Positions 41,952 through 48,957 of a stretch of 48,957 nt of DNA are shown in pieces. The notes beneath the pieces were generated by a model. It made no database searches. It was not told where the DNA came from and saw nothing but the letters and a program-made list of their open reading frames with translations. The DNA comes from Bacillota bacterium (GTDB lineage Bacteria > Bacillota > Clostridia > Christensenellales > Aristaeellaceae). A program made the translations under genes and the position numbers. The stretch's first letter is position 1; every line of letters starts with the position of its first letter. The stretch spans positions 1-48,957 of the forward strand of contig JAEYRW010000008.1 in NCBI GenBank assembly GCA_023435435.1, read 5' to 3'.

Positions 41952-42740
41952 TCAGCGAAAGCGTCTCTGCTTGGCGGTGTAGTAGGTTTTCTTCTCGGCG
42001 ATCTCCTTGACGAGGATGGGTTCGCCTTCGTCCGTCGCGGTTTTGTCGGGGTTGTGCACCTTCAGAAAGCCGCGCTCCTCGCCGCCGACGATGTCCGGGC
42101 AGGCGGCGAGGATGCCTTCCACCGCCTCCGCGAGCACTGTGCGGATGGCCGCGTACAGCTCCAACTGCGCCGCCTCGGGAATGCGGCCCACATAATTTTC
42201 GGGAGAAATGTTCGCCCGGTACAGAATCTCGTCCGCGTAGGCGTTGCCGATGCCCCGCATGATCTTCTGGTCGATGAGAAACGCCTTCACGTTGAGCCAG
42301 GCGAAGGCGCGCGCCTTTTTCAGAAAATACTTCTCGTCGAATTCGTCCGCGCACACATCCGGGACGGCGCTCGGTTTGGGGTTTACGGTAAATCTGAGCA
42401 GCTTCGAGGGATCGGACATCGTCAGGGCGCTTTTGTCCGCAAAGACAATTGTGAGGATGCGCCCGGGAATGTCCCCGGCCTCCGCCGCCTGCCCGGTGTG
42501 GAATCTGCCGCTCAGCATCAGGTGGACGGAAAACGCCTTCCCATTGGAAAGCCGGAAGAGCAGCTCCTTGCCCGTGCGCTCGATGTCCGCGATGGACGCG
42601 CCCGCAAGGGCCGTGCGCAGCGCCGCGGGGCTCATGTTGATCCGGCCCGCGTGCGTCACGGCCACGTCCGCCACGGGCCTGTCCAGCACCCGCTTTTTGA
42701 GGTTCATGGCGTACACGGTGAGATCCGGAAGCTCCGGCAT
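41952..42740 (-). CDS. Fpg/Nei-family DNA glycosylase without zinc-finger cysteines
   Basis: 262-residue base-excision enzyme. Catalytic Pro2 and Glu3 are present (MPELPDLTVY), as are the lysine region TGKELLFRLSNG (about 54-65) and the helix-two-turn-helix IMRGIGNAYADEILYRA (about 175-191). The C-terminus ends KKTYYTAKQRRFR: the hairpin of the usual zinc finger is recognisable but its four cysteines are absent. AAGGAGGGGG precedes the ATG. Probably removes oxidised bases; specificity uncertain. Confidence 0.87.
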   Translation of the reverse strand: MPELPDLTVYAMNLKKRVLDRPVADVAVTHAGRINMSPAALRTALAGASIADIERTGKELLFRLSNGKAFSVHLMLSGRFHTGQAAEAGDIPGRILTIVFADKSALTMSDPSKLLRFTVNPKPSAVPDVCADEFDEKYFLKKARAFAWLNVKAFLIDQKIMRGIGNAYADEILYRANISPENYVGRIPEAAQLELYAAIRTVLAEAVEGILAACPDIVGGEERGFLKVHNPDKTATDEGEPILVKEIAEKKTYYTAKQRRFR

Positions 42741-42813
42741 CAAACCCCCTCCTTCTCGCAGTGATTCGTTCAGAATAGCATTCCCGCACGGCGCTGTCAA
42801 GGCGCGCGCATTT

Positions 42814-43506
42814 CTACAAAACGACGGGCACCGGGCGGTTCAAGCGGATTTCGTCCGGGGCGACCAGGCAATCATAGGCGAGGATTCGCACTCCGGATTC
42901 CCGCGCGGCGGCAAGGGCGTCCGCGAAGGCCGGATGCGTGCGCCGGTTGGGCGAAAAGCGGTCGACGCCCTCCATCTGAACGACGAGGACGAGGTATGCG
43001 AGATAGCCCTCCGCCGCGGCGCGGCAAAGCTCCCGCACGTGGCGCACGCCGCGCTCCGTGGGCGCGTCCGGAAAAAGCGCCGCGCCGTCCTCTTCCAGGG
43101 TGACGCCCTTGACCTCGACAAAGGCCCTTCGGCCGCCGTTTTCCAGATAAAAGTCGAACCGCGAATCCCCAAAGCGGCACTCGGGCCTGACGAGCGTCGG
43201 CACGTCCAGTCCGGGCAGGCGGACGGTCCCGCCCTCTGCCGCCTCCCGAAAGGCGCGGTTGGGGGCGAGGGCATCCATATTGATGAGCCGCCCCGCCCGG
43301 TTCACACTCACCAGCGTGTAGCGCGTTTTACGCGCGGGGTTTTCGTTTTCCGTCAGGTAGACCGTATAGCCCGGCACCAACAGCTCCCGGCAGCGGCCGG
43401 TGTTGGGCACGTGGGCCACGACGTCCGCCCCGTCCAATTCGCACACGGCGATAAAGCGGTTGGGCCGGCGGCGGAACACGGCTTTTCGGATGTTTTCGTA
43501 TTTCAT
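42814..43506 (-). CDS. sfsA: SfsA family DNA/RNA nuclease-like protein
   Basis: 230-residue SfsA. The N-terminal OB-like part has RRRPNRFIAVCELDG and VAHVPNTGRCRELLVPG; the C-terminal PD-(D/E)XK-like core shows SRFDFYLE and FVEVKGVTLEE. First named for sugar-fermentation stimulation in Escherichia coli; nuclease activity has been proposed. The ribosome site is weak. Its promoter overlaps that of the divergent LD-carboxypeptidase gene. Confidence 0.92.
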   Translation of the reverse strand: MKYENIRKAVFRRRPNRFIAVCELDGADVVAHVPNTGRCRELLVPGYTVYLTENENPARKTRYTLVSVNRAGRLINMDALAPNRAFREAAEGGTVRLPGLDVPTLVRPECRFGDSRFDFYLENGGRRAFVEVKGVTLEEDGAALFPDAPTERGVRHVRELCRAAAEGYLAYLVLVVQMEGVDRFSPNRRTHPAFADALAAARESGVRILAYDCLVAPDEIRLNRPVPVVL

Positions 43507-43559
43507 GTCAGCCGGGCCCTTTTTGCGGGCATTCCTTTTCTATGCGACATTTCCATGTT

Positions 43560-43588
43560 ATTATAGGGGAGCGCGGGCGGATGCGCAA
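43560..43588 (-). promoter_or_regulatory. Promoter of sfsA
   Basis: Minus-strand TTGCGC (43588-43583), 17-base spacer, perfect TATAAT (43565-43560). On the opposite strand TATTAT (43559-43564) is a plausible -10 for the divergent gene, so the two promoters would share the same bases. Confidence 0.65.
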
Positions 43589-43606
43589 GCGCGGAAAGAG
43601 GAAAGA

Positions 43607-44659
43607 ATGATGGAACTGAAGCGGCCGAGGCGGCTGAAGCCCGGCGACCGCGCGGCATTGGTCAGCCTTTCCTGGGGCGGGCTGGGCGATCCCCAATACA
43701 TTCACAAATACGAAATCGCGAAGGAGCGGCTCGCGCGGGAATTCGCTCTGACGCTCGTTCCGATGCCCCATGCGCTCTCGGGGACGGACTTCGTGGCGGC
43801 GCATCCGGAGCTGCGGGCACGGGACCTGACGGACGCGTTCCTGGACGATTCCATCGCGGCCGTTTTCTGCGCCATCGGCGGGGACGACTCCATCCGCACG
43901 CTCCCCTATGTCGACTTTGGCGCCATCCGCCGCAATCCGAAGATTTTCATGGGCTATTCGGACACCACGGTGGGGCACTTCATGATGCGCAAGGCCGGGC
44001 TCGTCTCCTTTTACGGCCCGTCGGTGATGGCGGAATTCGGCGCGTACGTTTCCATGCCGGACTATGCGCGGGAGGCGGTGCGGCGCGCGCTGTTCGGGGA
44101 CACGGCGGGCTGGCGGATTCTCCCGAGTCCCCTGTGGTCGGACGACCGCGTGCCGTGGGCGGAGGCGAACCGGAACACCCCGTGCAGATACAAACCCGAC
44201 GGGCGGGGCTACGAAATTCTGCAGGGAACGGGCCGGACGCGCGGGCGTCTGTTGGGCGGATGCCTGGACGTGTTTCCCATGTGCGTCGGGACGGAAATCT
44301 GGCCGGGCCCGGACGATTGGCGGGACGCGATTCTGTTTCTCGAAACCAGCGAGGACAAGCCTTCGCCGGACGCCGTCAAATGGGTGCTCCGGAACCTCGC
44401 GGCGCAGGGAATTTTGAGGATTCTCAGCGGAATCCTCGTGGGAAAGCCCCAGGACGAAGCTTACTACGAGGAATACAAGGCGGCGATTCTGCGGGTGGTG
44501 GCGGGCGAGGAAAAGCTGACGGAGCTGCCCATCGTGTACAACATGAACTTCGGCCACGCCGCGCCCATCGGGGTCATCCCCGCCGGGGCGCTGGCCGAGA
44601 TCGACTGCGAAGAGAAATCGGTCACGGTTCTCGAAAGCGCGACAAAATCCGCCGATTGA
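43607..44659 (+). CDS. LD-carboxypeptidase/MccF-like serine peptidase (S66)
   Basis: 350-residue S66 peptidase. The nucleophile is Ser118 in FMGYSDTTVGHF; the region ILFLETSEDKPSP (about 244-256) carries the catalytic glutamate and FGHAAPIGVIPAGA (about 312-325) the histidine. Members cut the L,D-bond in murein tetrapeptides or inactivate microcin C; the length and the LSWGGLGDP start are closer to the MccF branch. Double ATG; the first has AGAGGA upstream. Cytoplasmic. Divergent from sfsA. Confidence 0.85.
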   Translation: MMELKRPRRLKPGDRAALVSLSWGGLGDPQYIHKYEIAKERLAREFALTLVPMPHALSGTDFVAAHPELRARDLTDAFLDDSIAAVFCAIGGDDSIRTLPYVDFGAIRRNPKIFMGYSDTTVGHFMMRKAGLVSFYGPSVMAEFGAYVSMPDYAREAVRRALFGDTAGWRILPSPLWSDDRVPWAEANRNTPCRYKPDGRGYEILQGTGRTRGRLLGGCLDVFPMCVGTEIWPGPDDWRDAILFLETSEDKPSPDAVKWVLRNLAAQGILRILSGILVGKPQDEAYYEEYKAAILRVVAGEEKLTELPIVYNMNFGHAAPIGVIPAGALAEIDCEEKSVTVLESATKSAD

Positions 44660-44671
44660 GCGGGCGGCGCG

Positions 44672-44699
44672 TTTCCAGGTTTGATTTTTGCGGTATCAT
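44672..44699 (+). promoter_or_regulatory. Possible promoter of the NRAMP gene
   Basis: TTTCCA (44672-44677), 16-base spacer, TATCAT (44694-44699), starting 13 bases after the upstream stop codon. Only a moderate match. Confidence 0.4.
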
Positions 44700-44747
44700 C
44701 ATGCATGCGAACGTGCAGGGAAAGAATCGGACGAAAGGGCGATCCAG

Positions 44748-45992
44748 ATGAAGCTGTTTCCCGGCAGGCATCACCCGCGGCTCATGGCCATTGACTTTTT
44801 CAAATACATCGGGCCGGGACTCCTGGTCACGGTGGGGTTCATCGATCCGGGCAACTGGGCGTCGAACATCGCCGCGGGCTCGGACTTCGGGTATCTGCTT
44901 CTCTGGATGGTGACGCTCTCCACCATCATGCTCATCGTGCTCCAGCACAACGCGGCGCACCTGGGCATCGTCACCGGCAAGTGCCTCTCCGAGGCCGTGA
45001 CGGAAAACGCGAAGCCGCCCGTCAAGGTCTTCGTGCTCGGAACGGCGATCCTCGCGGCCGTCTCCACGGCGCTGGCGGAAATTCTGGGCGGGGCCATCGC
45101 GCTCAACATGCTGTTCCGCCTGCCCGTGCGGATCGGGACGCTGCTGGTTCTCGCGGTGGCGCTGTATTTGCAGTTTTCCAATTCATATAGAAAAATCGAA
45201 AAGATCATCATCGGGTTCGTGTCGCTCATCGGGCTTTCGTTCATCTTCGAAATCGCCATCGTGCGCATCGACTGGGCGCGGGCGGCGGTGGGCTGGCTGA
45301 AGCCTTCCTTCCCGCCCCACGCCATGCCCATCATCATGAGCGTTCTTGGCGCGGTGGTCATGCCTCACAACCTGTTTCTCCACTCGGAGATCATCCAGTC
45401 CCGGCAGTGGAATTTGCAGGACGAATCCGTCATCAAGCGGCAGCTCAAGTACGAGTTCGGCGACACCCTCGTCTCCATGCTCATCGGCTGGGCGATCAAC
45501 AGCGCCATGATCCTCATGGCCGCGGCGACGTTCTTTGAAAACGGCAGGACCGCTTCGGACCTCTCCCAGGCGGAGCAGATGCTCCGGCCGCTTCTGGGAA
45601 ACGCCGCGTCGGTGGTGTTCGCCGTGGCGCTTCTGTTTGCGGGGCTTTCCTCCAGCATCACGGCGGGCATGGCGGGCGGCAGCATCTTCGCGGGCCTGTT
45701 CGGGGAACCCTACGACATCGCGGACAGCCACACGAAGGCGGGCGTGCTCATCACGATGGTGCCTGCGGCGCTCATCGTGCTGTTCATCTCCCAGCCGTTT
45801 CAGGGGCTCATCTATTCGCAGATGCTCTTAAGCATTCAGCTCCCCATCACCATCTTCGCGCAGGTGTTTCTGACCTCGTCCAAAAAGGTGATGGGCAAGT
45901 ACGCCAATTCGCGGCTCGACAAGGCGATGCTGTGGATCATCGCGCTCATCGTAACGGTTCTGAACGTCGCCCTTCTCGTCAGCGCGCTCTGA
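44748..45992 (+). CDS. mntH: NRAMP divalent metal transporter (MntH-like)
   Basis: 414-residue membrane protein with eleven or so helices. The metal-site motif of TM1, Asp33-Pro-Gly-Asn36 (FIDPGNWASN), and that of TM6, AVVMPHNLFLHS with the metal-binding methionine, are both intact. This favours Mn2+ or Fe2+ transport driven by protons rather than the Mg2+-type relatives that lack the methionine. AAAGGG precedes the ATG. Ends four bases from the convergent PlsY-like gene. Confidence 0.9.
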   Translation: MKLFPGRHHPRLMAIDFFKYIGPGLLVTVGFIDPGNWASNIAAGSDFGYLLLWMVTLSTIMLIVLQHNAAHLGIVTGKCLSEAVTENAKPPVKVFVLGTAILAAVSTALAEILGGAIALNMLFRLPVRIGTLLVLAVALYLQFSNSYRKIEKIIIGFVSLIGLSFIFEIAIVRIDWARAAVGWLKPSFPPHAMPIIMSVLGAVVMPHNLFLHSEIIQSRQWNLQDESVIKRQLKYEFGDTLVSMLIGWAINSAMILMAAATFFENGRTASDLSQAEQMLRPLLGNAASVVFAVALLFAGLSSSITAGMAGGSIFAGLFGEPYDIADSHTKAGVLITMVPAALIVLFISQPFQGLIYSQMLLSIQLPITIFAQVFLTSSKKVMGKYANSRLDKAMLWIIALIVTVLNVALLVSAL

Positions 45993-45996
45993 CCGG

Positions 45997-46623
45997 TCAT
46001 GCCGCCCTGCGCCAGTAGCATTCGTAGGCGTCCTTCAGCGACCGGTAGAGCTTCCAGCGGTTTGTATACGCGAACACCGCCAGATTGCACAGCCACAGAA
46101 GGAGCACGCTGCCCGGGAACGCCCGCAGGGTGAGGTAGATACCCAGAATCAGCATGCCGCCCACGGCCATGCATCCGTCCGCATCGGAGGAGACGGGCTT
46201 TCCCTTCACCGCCAGCTTGACGATAAGCTGCAAAACCGCGAGGATCAGCGCAAAGGCCAGGGACGCCTCAAACGTGGTGACGGCGCTCCAGACGCCAAAG
46301 GAGACGGCGATGCCCTTCCCCCCCTTGAACCCCACGAACGGCGAAAACGCGTGGCCCGCCACCGGCGCGACGGCCACGGGCACCAGACTCCAGCCCTCGA
46401 CATACCCGCCCCGGATGAGGAAAAAAAGCGGCAGATAGCCCTTGGCGAAATCCAGGAAAATCCCCAGAAGCCCGAGCCTCCATCCGGCTGCGTGCCAGAG
46501 GTTGAACGCGCCGGGGTTTCCGTCGCCCACCTCCCGGACGTCCACATGCGCGGCAAGGCCCAGCCAATAGGAAAACATCAGCGAACCGCTCAGGAACCCC
46601 GCAAGCACATACAGGCAAGTCAC
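45997..46623 (-). CDS. PlsY-like glycerol-3-phosphate acyltransferase family protein
   Basis: 208-residue membrane protein with five or six helices. The PlsY signatures are visible but altered: VREVGDGNPGAFNLWHAAG in place of the usual GSGNxGATN, and HAFSPFVGFKGGKGIAVSFG, nearly canonical. PlsY moves an acyl group from acyl-phosphate to glycerol 3-phosphate. The changed first motif and the directly preceding glycosyltransferase gene (1 base apart) suggest a specialised acyltransferase acting on a glycolipid. GTG start after GAGAGGCGGG. Confidence 0.83.
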   Translation of the reverse strand: MTCLYVLAGFLSGSLMFSYWLGLAAHVDVREVGDGNPGAFNLWHAAGWRLGLLGIFLDFAKGYLPLFFLIRGGYVEGWSLVPVAVAPVAGHAFSPFVGFKGGKGIAVSFGVWSAVTTFEASLAFALILAVLQLIVKLAVKGKPVSSDADGCMAVGGMLILGIYLTLRAFPGSVLLLWLCNLAVFAYTNRWKLYRSLKDAYECYWRRAA

Positions 46624-46624
46624 G

Positions 46625-47731
46625 TTATCGCCCGCCTCTCAGTTTGATCTGCCTTCCCTTCCACGTCACCGCGCCCAGGAAAACCACCTGGTACACGGAA
46701 TACAGCATGACGACGATAAAAAACAGCGAGGACGCGAAGTGGAGGAGGGGCGCCGCCAGCCCGTAATCTCCCGTGTTCCGCGTAAAATACAAAATTTGCA
46801 GCGCGTACAGCGCGTAGCCCGCCGCGAACGGCCAGGCCCACGCGTGTCCGGTCAGGAGCAGGGCCGGCGCGCCGAAGCCCGCAACGAAGAGCCCCGCAAG
46901 CCACACGGAAATGAACAGGATCGTCCGGGGCGTGAGGCTGGATGTGCTGATGACCGCGCCCTTCCCGAAGCCCTCCAACTCGCTTCTGAGCCCGCCGGGG
47001 TACATGCGGAAGGACACCAGGTCGCCGCCGATGTTGTTTTCGATGGGAATGCCCGCCTCGGTGAGCCGCCTGCCGAGGTTAAGATCATCCAGCACCTCGC
47101 CGCTCACACCCCGATGGCCGTTCACCTTCTCATAATCCGCCCGGGACACGACGATGCAGGAGCCGTAGAGGCCCTTTTTTTCGTTTGCTTTCTCGAAGGG
47201 CGATGTAAACGCGAACACGCCGAGGAGATATGCCACCAGCGACAGCTTCTCGTACGCACGCTCCATGTGGTGATAGGGAACCACCGAGACCGCGCCGCCG
47301 CACGCTTCCCGGGCGGCCAAAAGCCGCTCCAGCGCAGGGGGCGCGAGCCGCACGTCCGCGTCGAAAAACGCCAGAACCTCCCCCGAGGACGCGAGAAAGC
47401 CGTTCCACAGCGCCCAGTTCTTGCCCGTCCAGCCGGCGGGCAGCTCTGTGTTGCGGATAACCGTCGCGCCGCAGCGGGCGGCGATTTCCGCCGTCCGGTC
47501 CGAGGAGCAGTCGTCCACCACAATGACCTCCTTCGGTTGGAGGCTCTGGGCGCGGATGGAATCCAAGAGATGCGGAAGGTTTTCCTCCTCGTTGCGCGCG
47601 GGGATAATCACCGAAACGCCGCATTCTTCGCGGGCGGTCGATCCGCGGGCGCCCAACCGAACCCGAACGAACAGCACAAAGCCCGCAAGGCATTGAAGGA
47701 GAAAGAGAATTAAAAGCAGACAGTTTCCCAT
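46625..47731 (-). CDS. Family 2 glycosyltransferase, membrane-bound
   Basis: 368-residue GT2 enzyme. An N-terminal helix (about residues 3-22) is followed by the GT-A domain: VSVIIPARNEEENLPHLLDS, VVDDCSSDRT, and the DxD motif in AFFDADVRL; EVLDDLNLGRRLTEAG contains the acceptor-side base. Three helices close the protein. It resembles the carotenoid-glycosylating CrtQ type. The ATG at 47731 puts the membrane helix at the start; the frame is open further and an ATG at 47815 with GAAGGA upstream is an alternative. Paired with the PlsY-like acyltransferase, so both may build an acylated glycolipid. Confidence 0.85.
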   Translation of the reverse strand: MGNCLLLILFLLQCLAGFVLFVRVRLGARGSTAREECGVSVIIPARNEEENLPHLLDSIRAQSLQPKEVIVVDDCSSDRTAEIAARCGATVIRNTELPAGWTGKNWALWNGFLASSGEVLAFFDADVRLAPPALERLLAAREACGGAVSVVPYHHMERAYEKLSLVAYLLGVFAFTSPFEKANEKKGLYGSCIVVSRADYEKVNGHRGVSGEVLDDLNLGRRLTEAGIPIENNIGGDLVSFRMYPGGLRSELEGFGKGAVISTSSLTPRTILFISVWLAGLFVAGFGAPALLLTGHAWAWPFAAGYALYALQILYFTRNTGDYGLAAPLLHFASSLFFIVVMLYSVYQVVFLGAVTWKGRQIKLRGGR

Positions 47732-47915
47732 ATCCGAACCCCGCTTCCCGTCATGATCCCCGTCAAAATTCCGCTTTGCCGCAAAAACGATCCGATTGTA
47801 AATATTCTCCGCCATTGGACATTTTCCTTCGTGTTTGTGCGATTTCCGGTTGCGCGGATTCAAGCGTGAAAACCGACGGATCGCGCGCACAGGCGCGGTA
47901 TGCGGATGGGTTTTG

Positions 47916-47945
47916 TTGACAGGGCGCGTGAGACGATGGTATGCT
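47916..47945 (+). promoter_or_regulatory. Promoter of the SPFH gene
   Basis: Perfect TTGACA (47916-47921), 18-base spacer, TATGCT (47940-47945), 31 bases before the start codon. Confidence 0.65.
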
Positions 47946-47976
47946 TTTCATGCAACCATACAGAGGAGGGGTACAA

Positions 47977-48825
47977 ATGAAAAAACTCATCATCATCGCG
48001 GGCATCGTCGTCGTGCTGCTCGGCCTGACCGCCGGGCTGTGCGCAGCCAGTGTCCCGACCGGGTACACGGGCATCCTCACGACGTTCGGAAAGGTTGAAA
48101 ACACGACGCTGGAATCGGGCTTCCACTTCAAATCGCCGTTTCAGAAGGTCGTCCTGATGGACAACCGCGAGCAGCGCGAGACCTTCGACACGCTGGCCTT
48201 CTCGTCCGACATCCAGCAGGTGTCCATCGAGGGCTCGGTCAACTACAACATCGACAAGGCAACCGCCATGACCCTCTATAAGGAGGTCGGGACGAGTTAC
48301 AACACCACCCTCATCACACCCCGGCTGATGGAGACCACAAAGTCCGTCTTTTCACAGTATTCGGCGGAGGATCTGGTTGAGAACCGCTCGAACCTTTCCA
48401 TCAAGATCAAGGAAACCCTCGCCGCCGAAATGTCCAAGTACGGCATCAACATCGTCGCCATCTCCATCGAGGACATCGATTTCTCGGACGCGTTCACCGA
48501 CGCCGTCGAGGCCAAGCAGGTGGCCGAGCAGACCAAGCTGCGCGTGGAAACCGAGCAATCTCAGCAGACCAGCGTCGCCAAGGCCGAGGCGGAGCGCAAC
48601 GGAATCGCGGCGGAAGCAGCCGCCAACGTCGCCAAAATAAACGCGGACGCCGACGCCTATGCCGTCAAGGTACAGGCGGAAGCCGAGTCGGAGGCGAACG
48701 CCAAAATTGCCGCCAGCCTCACCGATTCCTTCATCGAATATGCCCGCATCGAAAAGTGGGACGGCTCCGTGCCCCAGGTGCAGGCCGGGGATACCATGTA
48801 CCCCATCGTCGACTTGGGAGACTGA
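47977..48825 (+). CDS. SPFH/prohibitin-family membrane protein
   Basis: 282-residue protein: an N-terminal membrane helix (about residues 4-24), an SPFH domain (about 27-190, with VPTGYTGILTTFGKVENTTLESGFHFKSP at its start split over the first strands), then an alanine- and glutamate-rich coiled coil (about 190-255) and a short tail. Such proteins form large membrane-bound rings and organise membrane areas or proteases. The frame extends to 47941 but the ATG at 47977 has GAGGAGGGG. A transcription terminator follows. Confidence 0.92.
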   Translation: MKKLIIIAGIVVVLLGLTAGLCAASVPTGYTGILTTFGKVENTTLESGFHFKSPFQKVVLMDNREQRETFDTLAFSSDIQQVSIEGSVNYNIDKATAMTLYKEVGTSYNTTLITPRLMETTKSVFSQYSAEDLVENRSNLSIKIKETLAAEMSKYGINIVAISIEDIDFSDAFTDAVEAKQVAEQTKLRVETEQSQQTSVAKAEAERNGIAAEAAANVAKINADADAYAVKVQAEAESEANAKIAASLTDSFIEYARIEKWDGSVPQVQAGDTMYPIVDLGD

Positions 48826-48892
48826 CGACAAACGCCAGGGGGCGCCGCCCCCTTGAAAATCCCTTACCGGGAAAAACTAAAATCAATGTCCG

Positions 48893-48934
48893 TCGGATCG
48901 GCCCGGGGGCCTACCCCCGACCGATCCGATTTTT
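48893..48934 (+). terminator. Terminator of the SPFH gene
   Basis: TCGGATCGG (48893-48901) pairs with CCGATCCGA (48921-48929), with an inner GGGGG/CCCCC stem and loop CCTA, followed by five T. An additional small GC hairpin lies before it at about 48838-48852. Confidence 0.85.
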
Positions 48935-48957
48935 CGTTGTGGCAAATTCTCCAAAAC

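Overview
The window is GC-rich bacterial chromosome (low to mid 60s percent GC by eye), densely packed on both strands. I find no rRNA, tRNA, CRISPR array, phage or insertion sequence. Strong GGAGG-type ribosome sites, sigma-A-like promoters, LytTR/GHKL two-component genes, a BusR-like regulator and a RocB-like peptidase point to a Clostridia-type Firmicute, probably an anaerobe. The exact lineage cannot be read from the sequence, and the lack of lipobox cysteines on exported binding proteins is unusual for a monoderm.

Left part (1-8.1 kb): an osmolyte locus (glycine betaine binding protein plus a BusR-like regulator); a small membrane protein; a secreted duplicated protein with a peptidoglycan-binding tail; an MFS permease; an exported molybdopterin oxidoreductase; and a decayed tail of a GPH-type sugar symporter.

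8.1-21.0 kb: one long plus-strand operon. An RpiR regulator and a MATE exporter are followed by dppBCDF-type permease and ATPase genes, a peptide-binding protein, and M14, M3 and M20 (RocB-like) peptidases, ending with a small FMN-type oxidoreductase. It reads as peptide capture, import and breakdown under one regulator.

21.0-24.3 kb: a minus-strand operon of GNAT, AEC transporter, creatininase-family amidohydrolase and radical SAM protein. 24.5-26.4 kb: a methyl-accepting chemotaxis protein with its own terminator. 26.6-31.8 kb: a minus-strand signalling/export unit made of a LytTR response regulator, a soluble GHKL kinase and two ABC half-transporters. A 12-bp direct repeat with 21-bp period sits directly in front of the ABC genes and looks like the regulator's binding site.

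31.9-37.1 kb (plus): zwf, a cyclase-family hydrolase, then a three-gene unit of alpha/beta hydrolase, condensation-like acyltransferase and zinc-ribbon membrane protein. 37.2-41.3 kb (plus): a DEAD-box helicase with terminator, a TcdA-like E1 enzyme overlapping a ceramidase-like protein, and a nitroreductase.

41.3-43.5 kb (minus): GNAT, an Fpg/Nei glycosylase without zinc-finger cysteines, and SfsA. Then, on plus, an S66 LD-carboxypeptidase and an NRAMP metal transporter; on minus, a PlsY-like acyltransferase with a family 2 glycosyltransferase; and on plus, an SPFH protein closed by a strong terminator.
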